From Bacteroidales bacterium (GTDB lineage Bacteria; Bacteroidota; Bacteroidia; Bacteroidales; Muribaculaceae): a DNA stretch of 48,132 bases. Shown piece after piece: positions 16,057 to 23,906 of this stretch (position 1 is its first letter; the number at the start of each line of letters is the position of its first letter). Below the pieces are notes generated by a model, which was not told the origin of the DNA, did not search any database, and was given only the letters and a program-made list of their open reading frames with translations. The position numbers and the translations under genes were made by a program. The DNA lies in contig CAAGDX010000037.1 of the NCBI GenBank assembly GCA_900768685.1, positions 1-48,132 on the forward strand, read 5' to 3'.

Positions 16057-16100
16057 AGTAATAGGGAACCGGGAATTAGAAATTAGGAATCAGGAATTAG

Positions 16101-16163
16101 GAATTAGACTAATTAGACCAATTAGTCCAATTAGACCAATTAGACCAATTAGACTAATTAGCC
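16101..16163. repeat. Seven tandem copies of a 9-bp unit (consensus CAATTAGAC)
   Basis: Units start at 16101, 16110, 16119, 16128, 16137, 16146 and 16155. Three are exactly CAATTAGAC, and the others differ at one or two bases. Degenerate AATTAGGAA-type copies precede them from about 16073. The array sits between the AraC stop codon and the terminator at 16192. A 9-bp period does not disrupt coding phase, but no ORF runs through it. Confidence 0.85.
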
Positions 16164-16184
16164 CTAAAAGTCCCATTAGAAGAT

Positions 16185-16225
16185 AAAAAAAGTGCTGCAC
16201 CTATTTCAGATGCAGCACATTTTTT
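16185..16225. terminator. Bidirectional terminator between araC-type and thioredoxin genes
   Basis: An 8-bp stem GTGCTGCA/TGCAGCAC (16192-16199 with 16211-16218) flanked by an A-run (16185-16191) and a T-run (16220-16224). It therefore ends the rightward AraC transcript and the leftward mdh/thioredoxin transcript. Confidence 0.85.
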
Positions 16226-16243
16226 AGTGTTATGCGGAATCGC

Positions 16244-16693
16244 TTATTTCAAGGCAGAATCAATCTTGCCATAAAATTCTTCTTTTGTCATAAGTCCTAC
16301 GGACCATTCTTTCACACCGTTTGTGTTGATGAAAAGAATAGCAGGAATGGAGTTGATGTTCAGTTCTTCTGCCATTTCGCGGTGTAAGTCCACGTCAACA
16401 GCAATGAACTTCACTTTTCCGGCATAGTCTTTTGCGGCTTCTTCAAAAATCGGAGAAAAAGCTTTGCAAGGACCGCACCAAGTGGCGTTGAAGTCTATGA
16501 TTGTGAGCTTTTCCGGATTTTCGTTCACGTCGTAGATAGCACCTTGCGGTAGGAAATATACTCCTTTCTCCTGTGCCTCGGACTTGCCGCCGTCTTCAGT
16601 CTTGTTGAGACTTTTGCAGCCCGGCAATAGGGCAATGAGTGCCACGGCAACCGTCGTAAAGAGGAATCTAAGCGATTTCATATTCATAATCAT
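16244..16693 (-). CDS. Thioredoxin-fold lipoprotein
   Basis: A 149-residue exported thioredoxin. It has a lipoprotein signal with lipobox LLPGC (C26), a linker rich in charged residues, and a thioredoxin domain from about 48 with the active site WCGPC (C73, C76) and the cis-proline in NSIPAILF. It is probably anchored in the periplasm and acts as a thiol-disulfide oxidoreductase; partner proteins are unknown. Its ATG overlaps the mdh stop (TAATG), so the two genes are translationally coupled. Two further in-frame ATGs at codons 3 and 5 are also possible starts. Confidence 0.88.
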   Translation of the reverse strand: MIMNMKSLRFLFTTVAVALIALLPGCKSLNKTEDGGKSEAQEKGVYFLPQGAIYDVNENPEKLTIIDFNATWCGPCKAFSPIFEEAAKDYAGKVKFIAVDVDLHREMAEELNINSIPAILFINTNGVKEWSVGLMTKEEFYGKIDSALK

Positions 16694-17628
16694 TAGAGAG
16701 CAGATGCAAGAGCTGCGTTTGTTTTGTGAACAGCTTCAGCACTCTTGTGGAAGAGAGCTTTTTCTTCTTCGTTGAGGTTGAATTCAACGATTTTTTCAAT
16801 ACCGTTCTTGCCAAGGATACAAGGAACACCGATGCAGAGGTCGCTTTCACCGTATTCACCGTCAAGCAGAGCAGAGCAAGAGATGAGTTTCTTCTGGTCG
16901 CCTAACACTGCTGCTACAACTTGTGCTGCAGCTGCACCCGGAGCATACCATGCGGAAGTGCCGAGGAGTTTTGTCAGAGTAGCACCACCAACCATAGTGT
17001 CTGCTGCTACTGCTGCGAGTTTTTCTGCAGAGATAAATTCAGAAGCAGGAAGACCGCGGTATGCAGCAAAACGAGTGAGAGGAATCATTGTAGTGTCGCC
17101 GTGTCCGCCGATTACGATACCTTCCACTTCCTTAGCATTTGCACCGATAGCCTGGCTGAGGAAATATTTGAAACGTGCGCTGTCCAAAGCACCCCCCATA
17201 CCGATGATTTTGTTCTTTGGAAGACCGGAAGTTTTGTGGATAAGGTATGTCATAGTGTCCATTGGGTTTGAAACGCATACGATAACAGCATTTGGAGAGT
17301 GCTTGAGCACGTTTTCCGTAACTGATTTTACGATACCTGCGTTTACACCGATAAGTTCTTCACGAGTCATACCCGGCTTACGTGGAATACCTGAAGTGAT
17401 TACAACAACGTCGCTGCCTTCTGTTTTGGAATAGTCGTTTGTAACACCGCTAAGACGAGTTTCAAGACCGAGGATATTTGCTGTCTGCATAATATCCATT
17501 GCTTTACCTTCTGATACGCCTTCTTTGATATCAAGAAGAACTACTTCATCTGCAATTTGTGAAGTTACCAATACATTTGCACATGTAGCGCCTACATTAC
17601 CGGCACCTACTACTGTAACTTTTGACAT
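16693..17628 (-). CDS. mdh: Malate dehydrogenase (NAD-dependent, LDH-like type)
   Basis: Interconverts malate and oxaloacetate in the TCA cycle or the reductive fumarate branch used by anaerobic Bacteroidales. The 311-residue length is standard. The Rossmann motif is VVGAGNVGATCA with D33 (LLDI) favouring NAD. Substrate arginines are R83 and R89 (GIPRKPGMTR) and R152. R83 in place of Gln distinguishes malate from lactate dehydrogenase. The catalytic His is H176 (IGGHGDTT). The gene is first in a two-gene operon with the thioredoxin lipoprotein and has a leader of about 80 nt. Confidence 0.96.
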   Translation of the reverse strand: MSKVTVVGAGNVGATCANVLVTSQIADEVVLLDIKEGVSEGKAMDIMQTANILGLETRLSGVTNDYSKTEGSDVVVITSGIPRKPGMTREELIGVNAGIVKSVTENVLKHSPNAVIVCVSNPMDTMTYLIHKTSGLPKNKIIGMGGALDSARFKYFLSQAIGANAKEVEGIVIGGHGDTTMIPLTRFAAYRGLPASEFISAEKLAAVAADTMVGGATLTKLLGTSAWYAPGAAAAQVVAAVLGDQKKLISCSALLDGEYGESDLCIGVPCILGKNGIEKIVEFNLNEEEKALFHKSAEAVHKTNAALASAL

Positions 17629-17710
17629 AGTGTTTTTAATTTGATTTTATAGGTTAAATAATTTAGAGTCGTATTTTTTTGTTTTTGCCGCTCTTGGCAT
17701 TTATCGTGTT

Positions 17711-17719
17711 GCAAATTTA
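17711..17719 (-). promoter_or_regulatory. -7 element for mdh
   Basis: TAAATTTGC on the minus strand, about 83 nt upstream of the start codon. No clear TTTG is found at the -33 position. The leader contains a small TGCC/GGCA hairpin near 17687-17700. Confidence 0.45.
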
Positions 17720-17793
17720 GGCATTATTTTCTATAATACCACATTTTTATGGAAAAATTTCTTTAATTGATGTATTTTGTGTATTCTTTCATA

Positions 17794-17837
17794 AAAAATG
17801 TTAAAATTCTATTGCAGGCTTTGCCCGGCGTCAATAG
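17794..17837 (-). terminator. Terminator downstream of porW
   Basis: On the minus strand CTATTG (17837-17832) pairs with CAATAG (17814-17809), with an inner GGC-AAA-GCC hairpin, followed by T-rich sequence ending in a six-T run (about 17794-17799). Confidence 0.6.
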
Positions 17838-17881
17838 AAATTTGGAGGAATTTTCATTCAAGCACCGGGTCTTGAGATTTT

Positions 17882-20800
17882 TTATTCCAGCAACGGGTCA
17901 TCGCCTTCGCTACCTGTAGGGTACTGCGGGAGTGAAGGTGTGGTTACTTTTTTCTTGGTATTATCTTTCTTTGTGCTCACGGAGTCTTTCTTTTCCGCAG
18001 GTTTTGCTGCAGGTTTAGCAGGTTGCTTGGCATTGCCCGGATTTTGCGGATTTTGCTGAACTTTTTCCGGAGCAGGGGTCGCTTGCGGCGTGCTATCCGG
18101 CACGGCTTTCACTTCTTGTGCAGGTTTTGCAGGATTTTCTCTTTCCGGAATAACCGGTGCTTCCTGCATTTCTGTACTTTCCGGTGTGATTTCTTCTTTT
18201 TCCGGAATTATCGGTTCTGTTTCAGGTTCGGAAACAGTGGTGTCTGTGGGCACTGTTTCTTCTTCCTCAATATATCCCTCGGAAGGACCGAAAATATCCG
18301 GTGGCAGCACGTCTTCCTCTGTGGAGATATACATTTGTTGACGTGCATATTCAAAGTATTCCTCAAATGAGCGACCCTCTTTGAGAAGTTTGTCAAAGTC
18401 TGCGGCACTGATAATTACAGGGCGTACTTGTGGCGGCAGCCTCAGGGTGGCACTTTCCGCAGTCACGCGGCGATAGTTGTTCAGTTCGGAGAGGTTTGCG
18501 AAGCCTTTCACGATAAGCAATCCGAGGCGACCGAAGTTCATCAATTCAAGGTCAAAGTCGCTCACTACAAACGAGGTGAAGTTGTGTCTTGCCACACGGA
18601 ACAGCAAATCGTTTGCAGCCACGGTGTCTGTTGGGAAGAGGAGAATAAACAGTTGCTCTTCTTCCGGGTTCAGGGTGAAGTGTGCAATAGAATCATTAGT
18701 TACGGCGGAGGAGTCGTTTGAGAGACGAATATCCCAGAGCATACCGCGAGTATTTGAGCCGCCGCTATGCAGTTTTCTGCCCTTGGCAAGTCCGGAAAGG
18801 TATGCGGAAGCGATAGGTGTAACGTCTGTCTCCGGGTATTTTTCCAGCATGGTTTTGAGCCTGTCGCGGAACATATCGGGATTATTTTCCGTGACGTATG
18901 CGAGAGCGTCGATAAACATAAATTTAGGCATCAGTTTGCTTGTGGCATACTGGTCCATCATCAGTTCGTATGCAGCATGCACTTCGCTGTTGCGGTTTTC
19001 AAGGTAAGCGGAGTAAGCATCGGCATAAATTTGCTCCTGGCGTTCTTCCATCACCTTTATATTTTCAATGTAGTTCGGGTCACGCATAGCAATTCCGTAA
19101 GGCGAATCCGGGAACTCTGTCACTATCAGTTGCCTGTATCTATTTGCGAGTGACGTATTGCCCTGACGCATAAACATCAAATAAATATTGTAATAAACGT
19201 CAAGTTTATAGTCATTGTCCGGGTAGCGGGTCATAAGTCGGTCAAATTCCTCAAGTGAAGCGGAGAAATCTTCCAGTTTGTCCTTGAGGATAACTGCCAT
19301 ATTGAACAGTCCTTCCTGGATAATTTCGTTAGATGTTGCTCTTTCCTCATCTGTAGCGGGAATTTGCTTGAGGTAGTATTCAGGGAAGTGCGGGTCGTTT
19401 TCCTTCGCTTCGCGTTCTTTAGCGGCTTTTTCGTCAGCGGGATTAGCGGTGCTGTCGTTCATTTCTTCCGTTTGTTCCTGCGGACTATTTTCGTTGTCAC
19501 CGCTGCTTTCTTCAAAATCGTTAAAGTTGAAAGAAGCCTTGTTTCTGCGACGCCAGTCGTCTTCCAGTTTGCGTCGTCCCCATTTTTTCTGGAACTCTGT
19601 TTTACCGGCATTTTTAGCGGAAGTGTTGTAGAAATACCAGGATTTGTCCGTGTTCAGTGTAAACTGCGTTGGTGAACTGCCGCTGTCTTTCAGCCCTGTG
19701 CCTTCAGCGGCACGTTCAGCGAGGTAACTTTCGCGTTTTGCTTCTTCCTCAGATTCTTTTTCTTTTTTCTTGAGTTCGGCAATGATAGTGTTTATGATAT
19801 CAAGTTGTTGCACTTTGTCAAGTGTTGAAAGGTAGAGGAGCGAGTCTTGCAGCACCACGTTTTGTGAATAAACGGCAAGTTCGTCGAGCACATCGGAACG
19901 CTTTTTGAGCAGTTTGTAGTTTGGGTATGTTTCCGGCAGGAGCGGCACGGCTTCCGCATAGCACGGCTGAGCCTTATCGTACTTGTGCATAGCGAAATAG
20001 AGTTCGCCGAGGGTTATTTGTGAGATAGCCTTATCAATACCGTTTCGGGTGCTTTTTTCTGCGGCAAGTTCGTAGTATTTCACCGCCTCTGTGGTGTCGT
20101 TTCGTGAGAGGTAAAGATTACCTATTGCATAGTAAATTTGGTCCAGGTATTCTTTGTTTCGGGCGTATTTTGTCATACGTTTGAGAGCGGACACCTCTTT
20201 GCTGATATCTGTGCCTTCATACACTTCGCTCTGCTTGATTCTGGCGTTGAATTTAGTGCGGTAAGAAGCACCGCCCCATTTTCCTGCAGCGGCGTAAGCC
20301 TTGTAAGCCTCAGTTTTTTCTCCTGTTCTGCTTAGAATTTGCCCCAGGAGGAAGTTGAGCCTCGTTTTTTGTGCTCCGTTTGTATGCTTTATTGCTTCTC
20401 GGAGGTATGGTACGGCTTCCGCATATTTTTCGCTTCTGATGAGGAAATCCGCGTATGTGACGTTGTAGAGGAATTTGAGATTTTTGGTCGTGAGTTCTTC
20501 CGCCTTTATGCGGGTTATAATCACTTCGCACTCATAGAGCCAGTCCATAGTGCAATAACTGCGAGCCTGCCAGAGTTTGGATTCCGTGACAGTTTCCGGC
20601 AGCCATGTGAAGTGCTTGGAAATGTAGAAAAAAGTAGATGCGGAACCGAGGAAATCGCCGTTCATAAACTGTGAGCGACCCATCATCATCCAGGCATTGT
20701 GGAGAAATGGGTTATACTCATCTCGTTTCATCCATTCCTTATATTCCGGGTCGTTTTTCTTGCCGGATTTTTTCTTTGGTTTTTTCTTTATGGAGCGGAG

Positions 20801-21118
20801 TTGGATAGCCTTTTGAGCCTTTTCAATGGAGCGAGTGAAATCACCGGAAGGCTGAGGGGCTTTTTCGTTTGTCTTAGCTTGAGCGGGGTGGGTGAGAACG
20901 AGAGCAGTGTAGTCGTCCTCGTAGTTTTTCTCCATCTCGGAGAGAGTTTCTTTGTAGTGCGTGTCACCGTTATAATAAATATTGTATTTGGTGATAAACG
21001 CAGTGTAGTTTCTTGTAGATGCGGTGTTTTTCTTAAGTGAACAAGACGTGAGGCAAACCATCACCGTGAAAACGATGATAAAGAGCAGTGTTGCGTATTT
21101 GCCTGTGTTTCTTGTCAT
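17882..21118 (-). CDS. porW: Type IX secretion system lipoprotein PorW/SprE
   Basis: A 1078-residue TPR lipoprotein. The lipoprotein signal ends at LTSC (C26) and is followed by the family-specific start SLKKNTASTRNYTAFITKYNIYYNG. TPR-like helices run through about 120-400 and 580-760. An acidic/charged linker rich in Glu, Asp and Lys separates them, and a Pro/Glu/Lys-rich disordered tail covers about the last 130 residues. PorW (SprE in gliding flavobacteria) is an outer-membrane lipoprotein needed for T9SS, linking the PorLM motor to the translocon side. Last gene of an operon with a small unknown gene, a cyclophilin and an M16 protease, 9 bp after the protease stop. The other por genes are not in the window. 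Confidence 0.88.
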   Translation of the reverse strand: MTRNTGKYATLLFIIVFTVMVCLTSCSLKKNTASTRNYTAFITKYNIYYNGDTHYKETLSEMEKNYEDDYTALVLTHPAQAKTNEKAPQPSGDFTRSIEKAQKAIQLRSIKKKPKKKSGKKNDPEYKEWMKRDEYNPFLHNAWMMMGRSQFMNGDFLGSASTFFYISKHFTWLPETVTESKLWQARSYCTMDWLYECEVIITRIKAEELTTKNLKFLYNVTYADFLIRSEKYAEAVPYLREAIKHTNGAQKTRLNFLLGQILSRTGEKTEAYKAYAAAGKWGGASYRTKFNARIKQSEVYEGTDISKEVSALKRMTKYARNKEYLDQIYYAIGNLYLSRNDTTEAVKYYELAAEKSTRNGIDKAISQITLGELYFAMHKYDKAQPCYAEAVPLLPETYPNYKLLKKRSDVLDELAVYSQNVVLQDSLLYLSTLDKVQQLDIINTIIAELKKKEKESEEEAKRESYLAERAAEGTGLKDSGSSPTQFTLNTDKSWYFYNTSAKNAGKTEFQKKWGRRKLEDDWRRRNKASFNFNDFEESSGDNENSPQEQTEEMNDSTANPADEKAAKEREAKENDPHFPEYYLKQIPATDEERATSNEIIQEGLFNMAVILKDKLEDFSASLEEFDRLMTRYPDNDYKLDVYYNIYLMFMRQGNTSLANRYRQLIVTEFPDSPYGIAMRDPNYIENIKVMEERQEQIYADAYSAYLENRNSEVHAAYELMMDQYATSKLMPKFMFIDALAYVTENNPDMFRDRLKTMLEKYPETDVTPIASAYLSGLAKGRKLHSGGSNTRGMLWDIRLSNDSSAVTNDSIAHFTLNPEEEQLFILLFPTDTVAANDLLFRVARHNFTSFVVSDFDLELMNFGRLGLLIVKGFANLSELNNYRRVTAESATLRLPPQVRPVIISAADFDKLLKEGRSFEEYFEYARQQMYISTEEDVLPPDIFGPSEGYIEEEETVPTDTTVSEPETEPIIPEKEEITPESTEMQEAPVIPERENPAKPAQEVKAVPDSTPQATPAPEKVQQNPQNPGNAKQPAKPAAKPAEKKDSVSTKKDNTKKKVTTPSLPQYPTGSEGDDPLLE

Positions 21119-21127
21119 GAAAAAACT

Positions 21128-22351
21128 TTATATTTCCGGTTTGTAAATCAGAGTGTTAGCCTTGTTAGGGTCCAAAATGCGTTTTGCTCCCTCTTGCAGG
21201 TCTTTAAGGGTTATTGCGTGGTAACGAGCGGCAATTTCGTCGGGGTCTTCGTCGTGATAAACGGCAAAAGTGAGTTTGTTTGCCTTTTCTATGAAAGACA
21301 TTGAGGCAAAAGTTTGTTCACTGTCGTAGCGGTTCAGTGCACGTTGCAACTCTCGTTCCGTGATATCGCCGTCTTTGAGTCGTTGCAACTGCTCGTTTAT
21401 CAGTCGTTCCGCTTTTTCAAAGTTGTCATCTTCAAGAGTGGCGATAATCATCAGAAATCCCGGGTCTTCGCTACCGATAATAGAGGCGTCGGCATTGGAG
21501 AAACAGTCTTCTTTCTCCAGTGTGCGGCAGAAACGTGATGCTCTGCCGGAAGAGAGGATATCCGTCAGCAAGTCGCAGATGATATAGTCCTGAGATTTGT
21601 ATCCACCCATAGGGTAGGCGATTGCAATCAGATTCAGCGGCACGTTTGCTGTCACCGTTTTTCTGCGAGGCTCTGTTTGGATGGGTTCCGGCGGGATAGG
21701 CTTGCGGACGATTTCTCTTGCGGGAATGTCGCCGAACCATTTCTCCACAAGGCGTTTGGTGTCCTCAAGACTGATGTTTCCGGCAATGGTGAGGAGTGCG
21801 TTTGAAGGCGAATAGTGAGAATAGAAAAAGTCTTTCACCTCGTCCATTGTCACGTTTTGTATATGGCTTATTTCCTTGCCGATAGTGGGGTAAGAATAGG
21901 GGTGCGTTTTATATATCATTCCGCGGAGATTGTGCATAAGGTCACCATACGGACGATTCAGACACGTCTCCTTAAACTCCTCTATCACAACGTTTCTCTG
22001 CACTTCCAGCGACTTTGGCGTGAATGAGAGCGACAACATTCTGTCGCTTTCCAGGCGGAGTGCCACTTCAATGTTTTTTGCCGGGAGAACATCGTAGAAA
22101 TTCGTGAAATCATTGCTTGTCCAGGCATTGTTCAGCCCGCCGGCACGTTGCAGTTCGCCGTCAAAGTCCGGAATATTTATGGAGCCGCCAAACATCAGAT
22201 GCTCAAACAGATGAGCCATCCCTGTGCGTTCCGGCGACTCGTTTCTTGCTCCCACGAAATACAACACGTTCACCAATACCATTGCAGTGTCCTTGCAGTA
22301 TTGGTGAACTACTTTCAGTCCGTTTGAAAGAGTGAATATGCTGTAATCCAT
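21128..22351 (-). CDS. M16-family zinc metalloprotease
   Basis: A 407-residue inverzincin of the pitrilysin/processing-peptidase type. The zinc motif HxxEH is H47-L-F-E50-H51 in TGMAHLFEHLMFGGS, and the distal glutamate is in VIEEFKETC (about 123-131). There are two M16 half-domains, the second (from about 170) without a metal site, as usual. There is no signal peptide, so it is probably cytosolic or exported by another route. It is encoded between the cyclophilin lipoprotein and porW, 9 bp before the latter. Substrate unknown. Confidence 0.93.
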   Translation of the reverse strand: MDYSIFTLSNGLKVVHQYCKDTAMVLVNVLYFVGARNESPERTGMAHLFEHLMFGGSINIPDFDGELQRAGGLNNAWTSNDFTNFYDVLPAKNIEVALRLESDRMLSLSFTPKSLEVQRNVVIEEFKETCLNRPYGDLMHNLRGMIYKTHPYSYPTIGKEISHIQNVTMDEVKDFFYSHYSPSNALLTIAGNISLEDTKRLVEKWFGDIPAREIVRKPIPPEPIQTEPRRKTVTANVPLNLIAIAYPMGGYKSQDYIICDLLTDILSSGRASRFCRTLEKEDCFSNADASIIGSEDPGFLMIIATLEDDNFEKAERLINEQLQRLKDGDITERELQRALNRYDSEQTFASMSFIEKANKLTFAVYHDEDPDEIAARYHAITLKDLQEGAKRILDPNKANTLIYKPEI

Positions 22352-22396
22352 AGGAATGGTTAAAGTGTCTTGTTTTCAGATTATTAGGATACTGAT

Positions 22397-23248
22397 TTAT
22401 TCCTTTATTGCGGCACTTATGATTTTGATGTCTTCCTTCGGGCGGTCGTTGCTGTCCGTTTCAGCCTTTTCAATAGCGGCAACCACGTCCATGCCGTCTG
22501 TGATTTCGCCGAAAACGGTGTAAGCACCGTCAAGGTGCGGAGTACCGCCGATAGTGTTGTAAGCGGCTTTTGCTTCGTCTGAAATCTTAGCCGGATTTGC
22601 AGCCACTTCTTTCATCATTTGCTCTATAAGTTCGTTTTGGAGTTTTTCCAGTCCTGCACGGTCACGGCTGCGACGCATAGCCATAATAGTGTCTTTGTGC
22701 TCAGTGGCGAGACGGTTGAAAACCTCTTGCTGCTGTTGCTGCTGGAGGCGTTTTTCCATTTGCTTGAGAGTGGAGTCGTTATAGACCTGACCTGTCACGA
22801 TGTAAAACTGAGAGCCGGAAGAGCGTCTTTCCGGGTTCATCTGGTCGCCTGTGCGAGCAGCGGCGAGAGCACCGCGTTTATGGAAGTGGTGAGGATAGTT
22901 TATTTCCGCCTCGATAGTGTAGCCGGGGTCACCCATGCCGAGCATTTTTCCTGCGGGAGCATTTTTAGAGTCGGGGTCACCGGTTTGCACCATAAACTCA
23001 TTGATAACACGGTGGAAAAGCACACCGTCGTAGTACCCTTCGCGAACGAGTTTGAGGAAATTTTCTTTGTGTTTTGGAGTGTCGCCGTAAAGACGCAGAG
23101 TGATGTCGCCTAACGACGTTTTGAGCGTTACAAACGCATCTTCTTGTGTTGTAGTTGTATTCATTTGAGTAGTGGTTTCGCTTCCGTTTATGCATCCGCA
23201 GCAGCAGAGCATCACGGTGAGTGAAAGGATGATTGATTTGATGTTCAT
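22397..23248 (-). CDS. Cyclophilin-type peptidyl-prolyl isomerase lipoprotein
   Basis: A 283-residue exported PPIase. The signal peptide ends in a Cys-rich lipobox region (LCCCGC). Cyclophilin landmarks are FHRVINEFMVQTGDP (catalytic Arg in FHR), GSQFYIVTG and GAYTVFGEITDGMDVV. Between the QFYIVTG and VFGE parts there is an insertion of about 90 residues (about 150-235), helical and charged, with a six-Gln run. Such inserted cyclophilins occur in Bacteroidales. It likely folds periplasmic or outer-membrane proteins. Co-transcription with the M16 protease and porW fits a role in protein export or envelope biogenesis. Confidence 0.92.
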   Translation of the reverse strand: MNIKSIILSLTVMLCCCGCINGSETTTQMNTTTTQEDAFVTLKTSLGDITLRLYGDTPKHKENFLKLVREGYYDGVLFHRVINEFMVQTGDPDSKNAPAGKMLGMGDPGYTIEAEINYPHHFHKRGALAAARTGDQMNPERRSSGSQFYIVTGQVYNDSTLKQMEKRLQQQQQQEVFNRLATEHKDTIMAMRRSRDRAGLEKLQNELIEQMMKEVAANPAKISDEAKAAYNTIGGTPHLDGAYTVFGEITDGMDVVAAIEKAETDSNDRPKEDIKIISAAIKE

Positions 23249-23266
23249 ATTAGTGATTTTGTATGC

Positions 23267-23641
23267 TTAGAATCCTGTTGGGTAAAGTCGCTTGTATATT
23301 CTGCGGAAGTTGTCGTCTGATGCTTTAAGTTCCTCAGCACGAGCGGCATAGTCTTCACCCCAAATGCCTTGAAGCAGGTCACCGAGGTATCTGTGTTCGC
23401 GGTCTTTTTCAATGGCGGCGGCAATGAGTTTGGAGATAGCGTCGGCAAATTTTTCGCTGTCGATAGCATTGAGGTATCTTGCCGTGCTTGCCACGAATTG
23501 TCCGGATTTATCCACTCGGATAATGTTTTCAATCAAGTCGTCGATAATGTCGTCACAAGAATCAATATGATTAGCGAGGTACTCGTATGTCACGAGCCCG
23601 TCTGTATCGCTATTCAAAATTTTTTTCAAATCTGAATTCAT
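23267..23641 (-). CDS. Small acidic cytosolic protein of unknown function
   Basis: 124 residues from the ATG at 23641. The reading frame stays open upstream, but that part overlaps the promoter and reads as unlikely protein, so I use the internal Met (MNSDLKKIL). It is helical, with an acidic front half (HIDSCDDIIDDLIENIIRVDKSGQFVASTARYL) and a conserved-looking end (NFRRIYKRLYPTGF). No signal peptide, membrane segment or known motif is seen. It is first in the operon leading to cyclophilin, M16 protease and porW, 18 bp before the cyclophilin gene. No function is proposed. Confidence 0.72.
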   Translation of the reverse strand: MNSDLKKILNSDTDGLVTYEYLANHIDSCDDIIDDLIENIIRVDKSGQFVASTARYLNAIDSEKFADAISKLIAAAIEKDREHRYLGDLLQGIWGEDYAARAEELKASDDNFRRIYKRLYPTGF

Positions 23642-23668
23642 ATCTTGGAAAGTTTTGATATATCTTGA

Positions 23669-23676
23669 CAAAGTTA
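23669..23676 (-). promoter_or_regulatory. -7 element of the porW operon
   Basis: TAACTTTG on the minus strand, with TTTG (23696-23693) 16 nt upstream, slightly short of the ideal spacing. The leader is about 25 nt and supports the start at 23641. Confidence 0.6.
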
Positions 23677-23806
23677 CGAAATATATTCCGTGCAAATTCC
23701 TAAAAAATGTTAATGGGTACAATACTGCATTAACGAAGCATTTCCGGAAAATACGGCGAAATAAAAATTTTATACTATAATTACGCAAAAATAGCAAAAA
23801 AATTAT

Positions 23807-23850
23807 TACATTTGCCTATTAAAGTAAGCCGTAGGCTGTGCCCTATAGGC
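23807..23850 (+). promoter_or_regulatory. -7 element and structured leader of the tubulin/Hsp70-like operon
   Basis: TACATTTG at 23807-23814 is the likely -7 element. Directly behind it the leader can pair GCCTAT (23814-23819) with ATAGGC (23845-23850), enclosing an AGCC-GTA-GGCT hairpin (23827-23837). The rest of the leader up to 23906 is AT-rich. No known riboswitch is recognised. Confidence 0.45.
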
Positions 23851-23906
23851 TATTTGTTGTTGTAAATAATTGAAAATCAGAAGTATAAATAAAATTTTTT
23901 ATTGCA

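Noticed and set aside
16101..16163. CRISPR array
   Set aside because: The repeats are 9 bp, contiguous and without spacers, and there are no cas genes.
16745..17434. Plus-strand 229-codon open frame opposite mdh
   Set aside because: Antisense shadow of a certain malate dehydrogenase gene.
23642..23797. N-terminal extension of the 124-residue protein
   Set aside because: It would begin upstream of the predicted promoter at 23669-23676.
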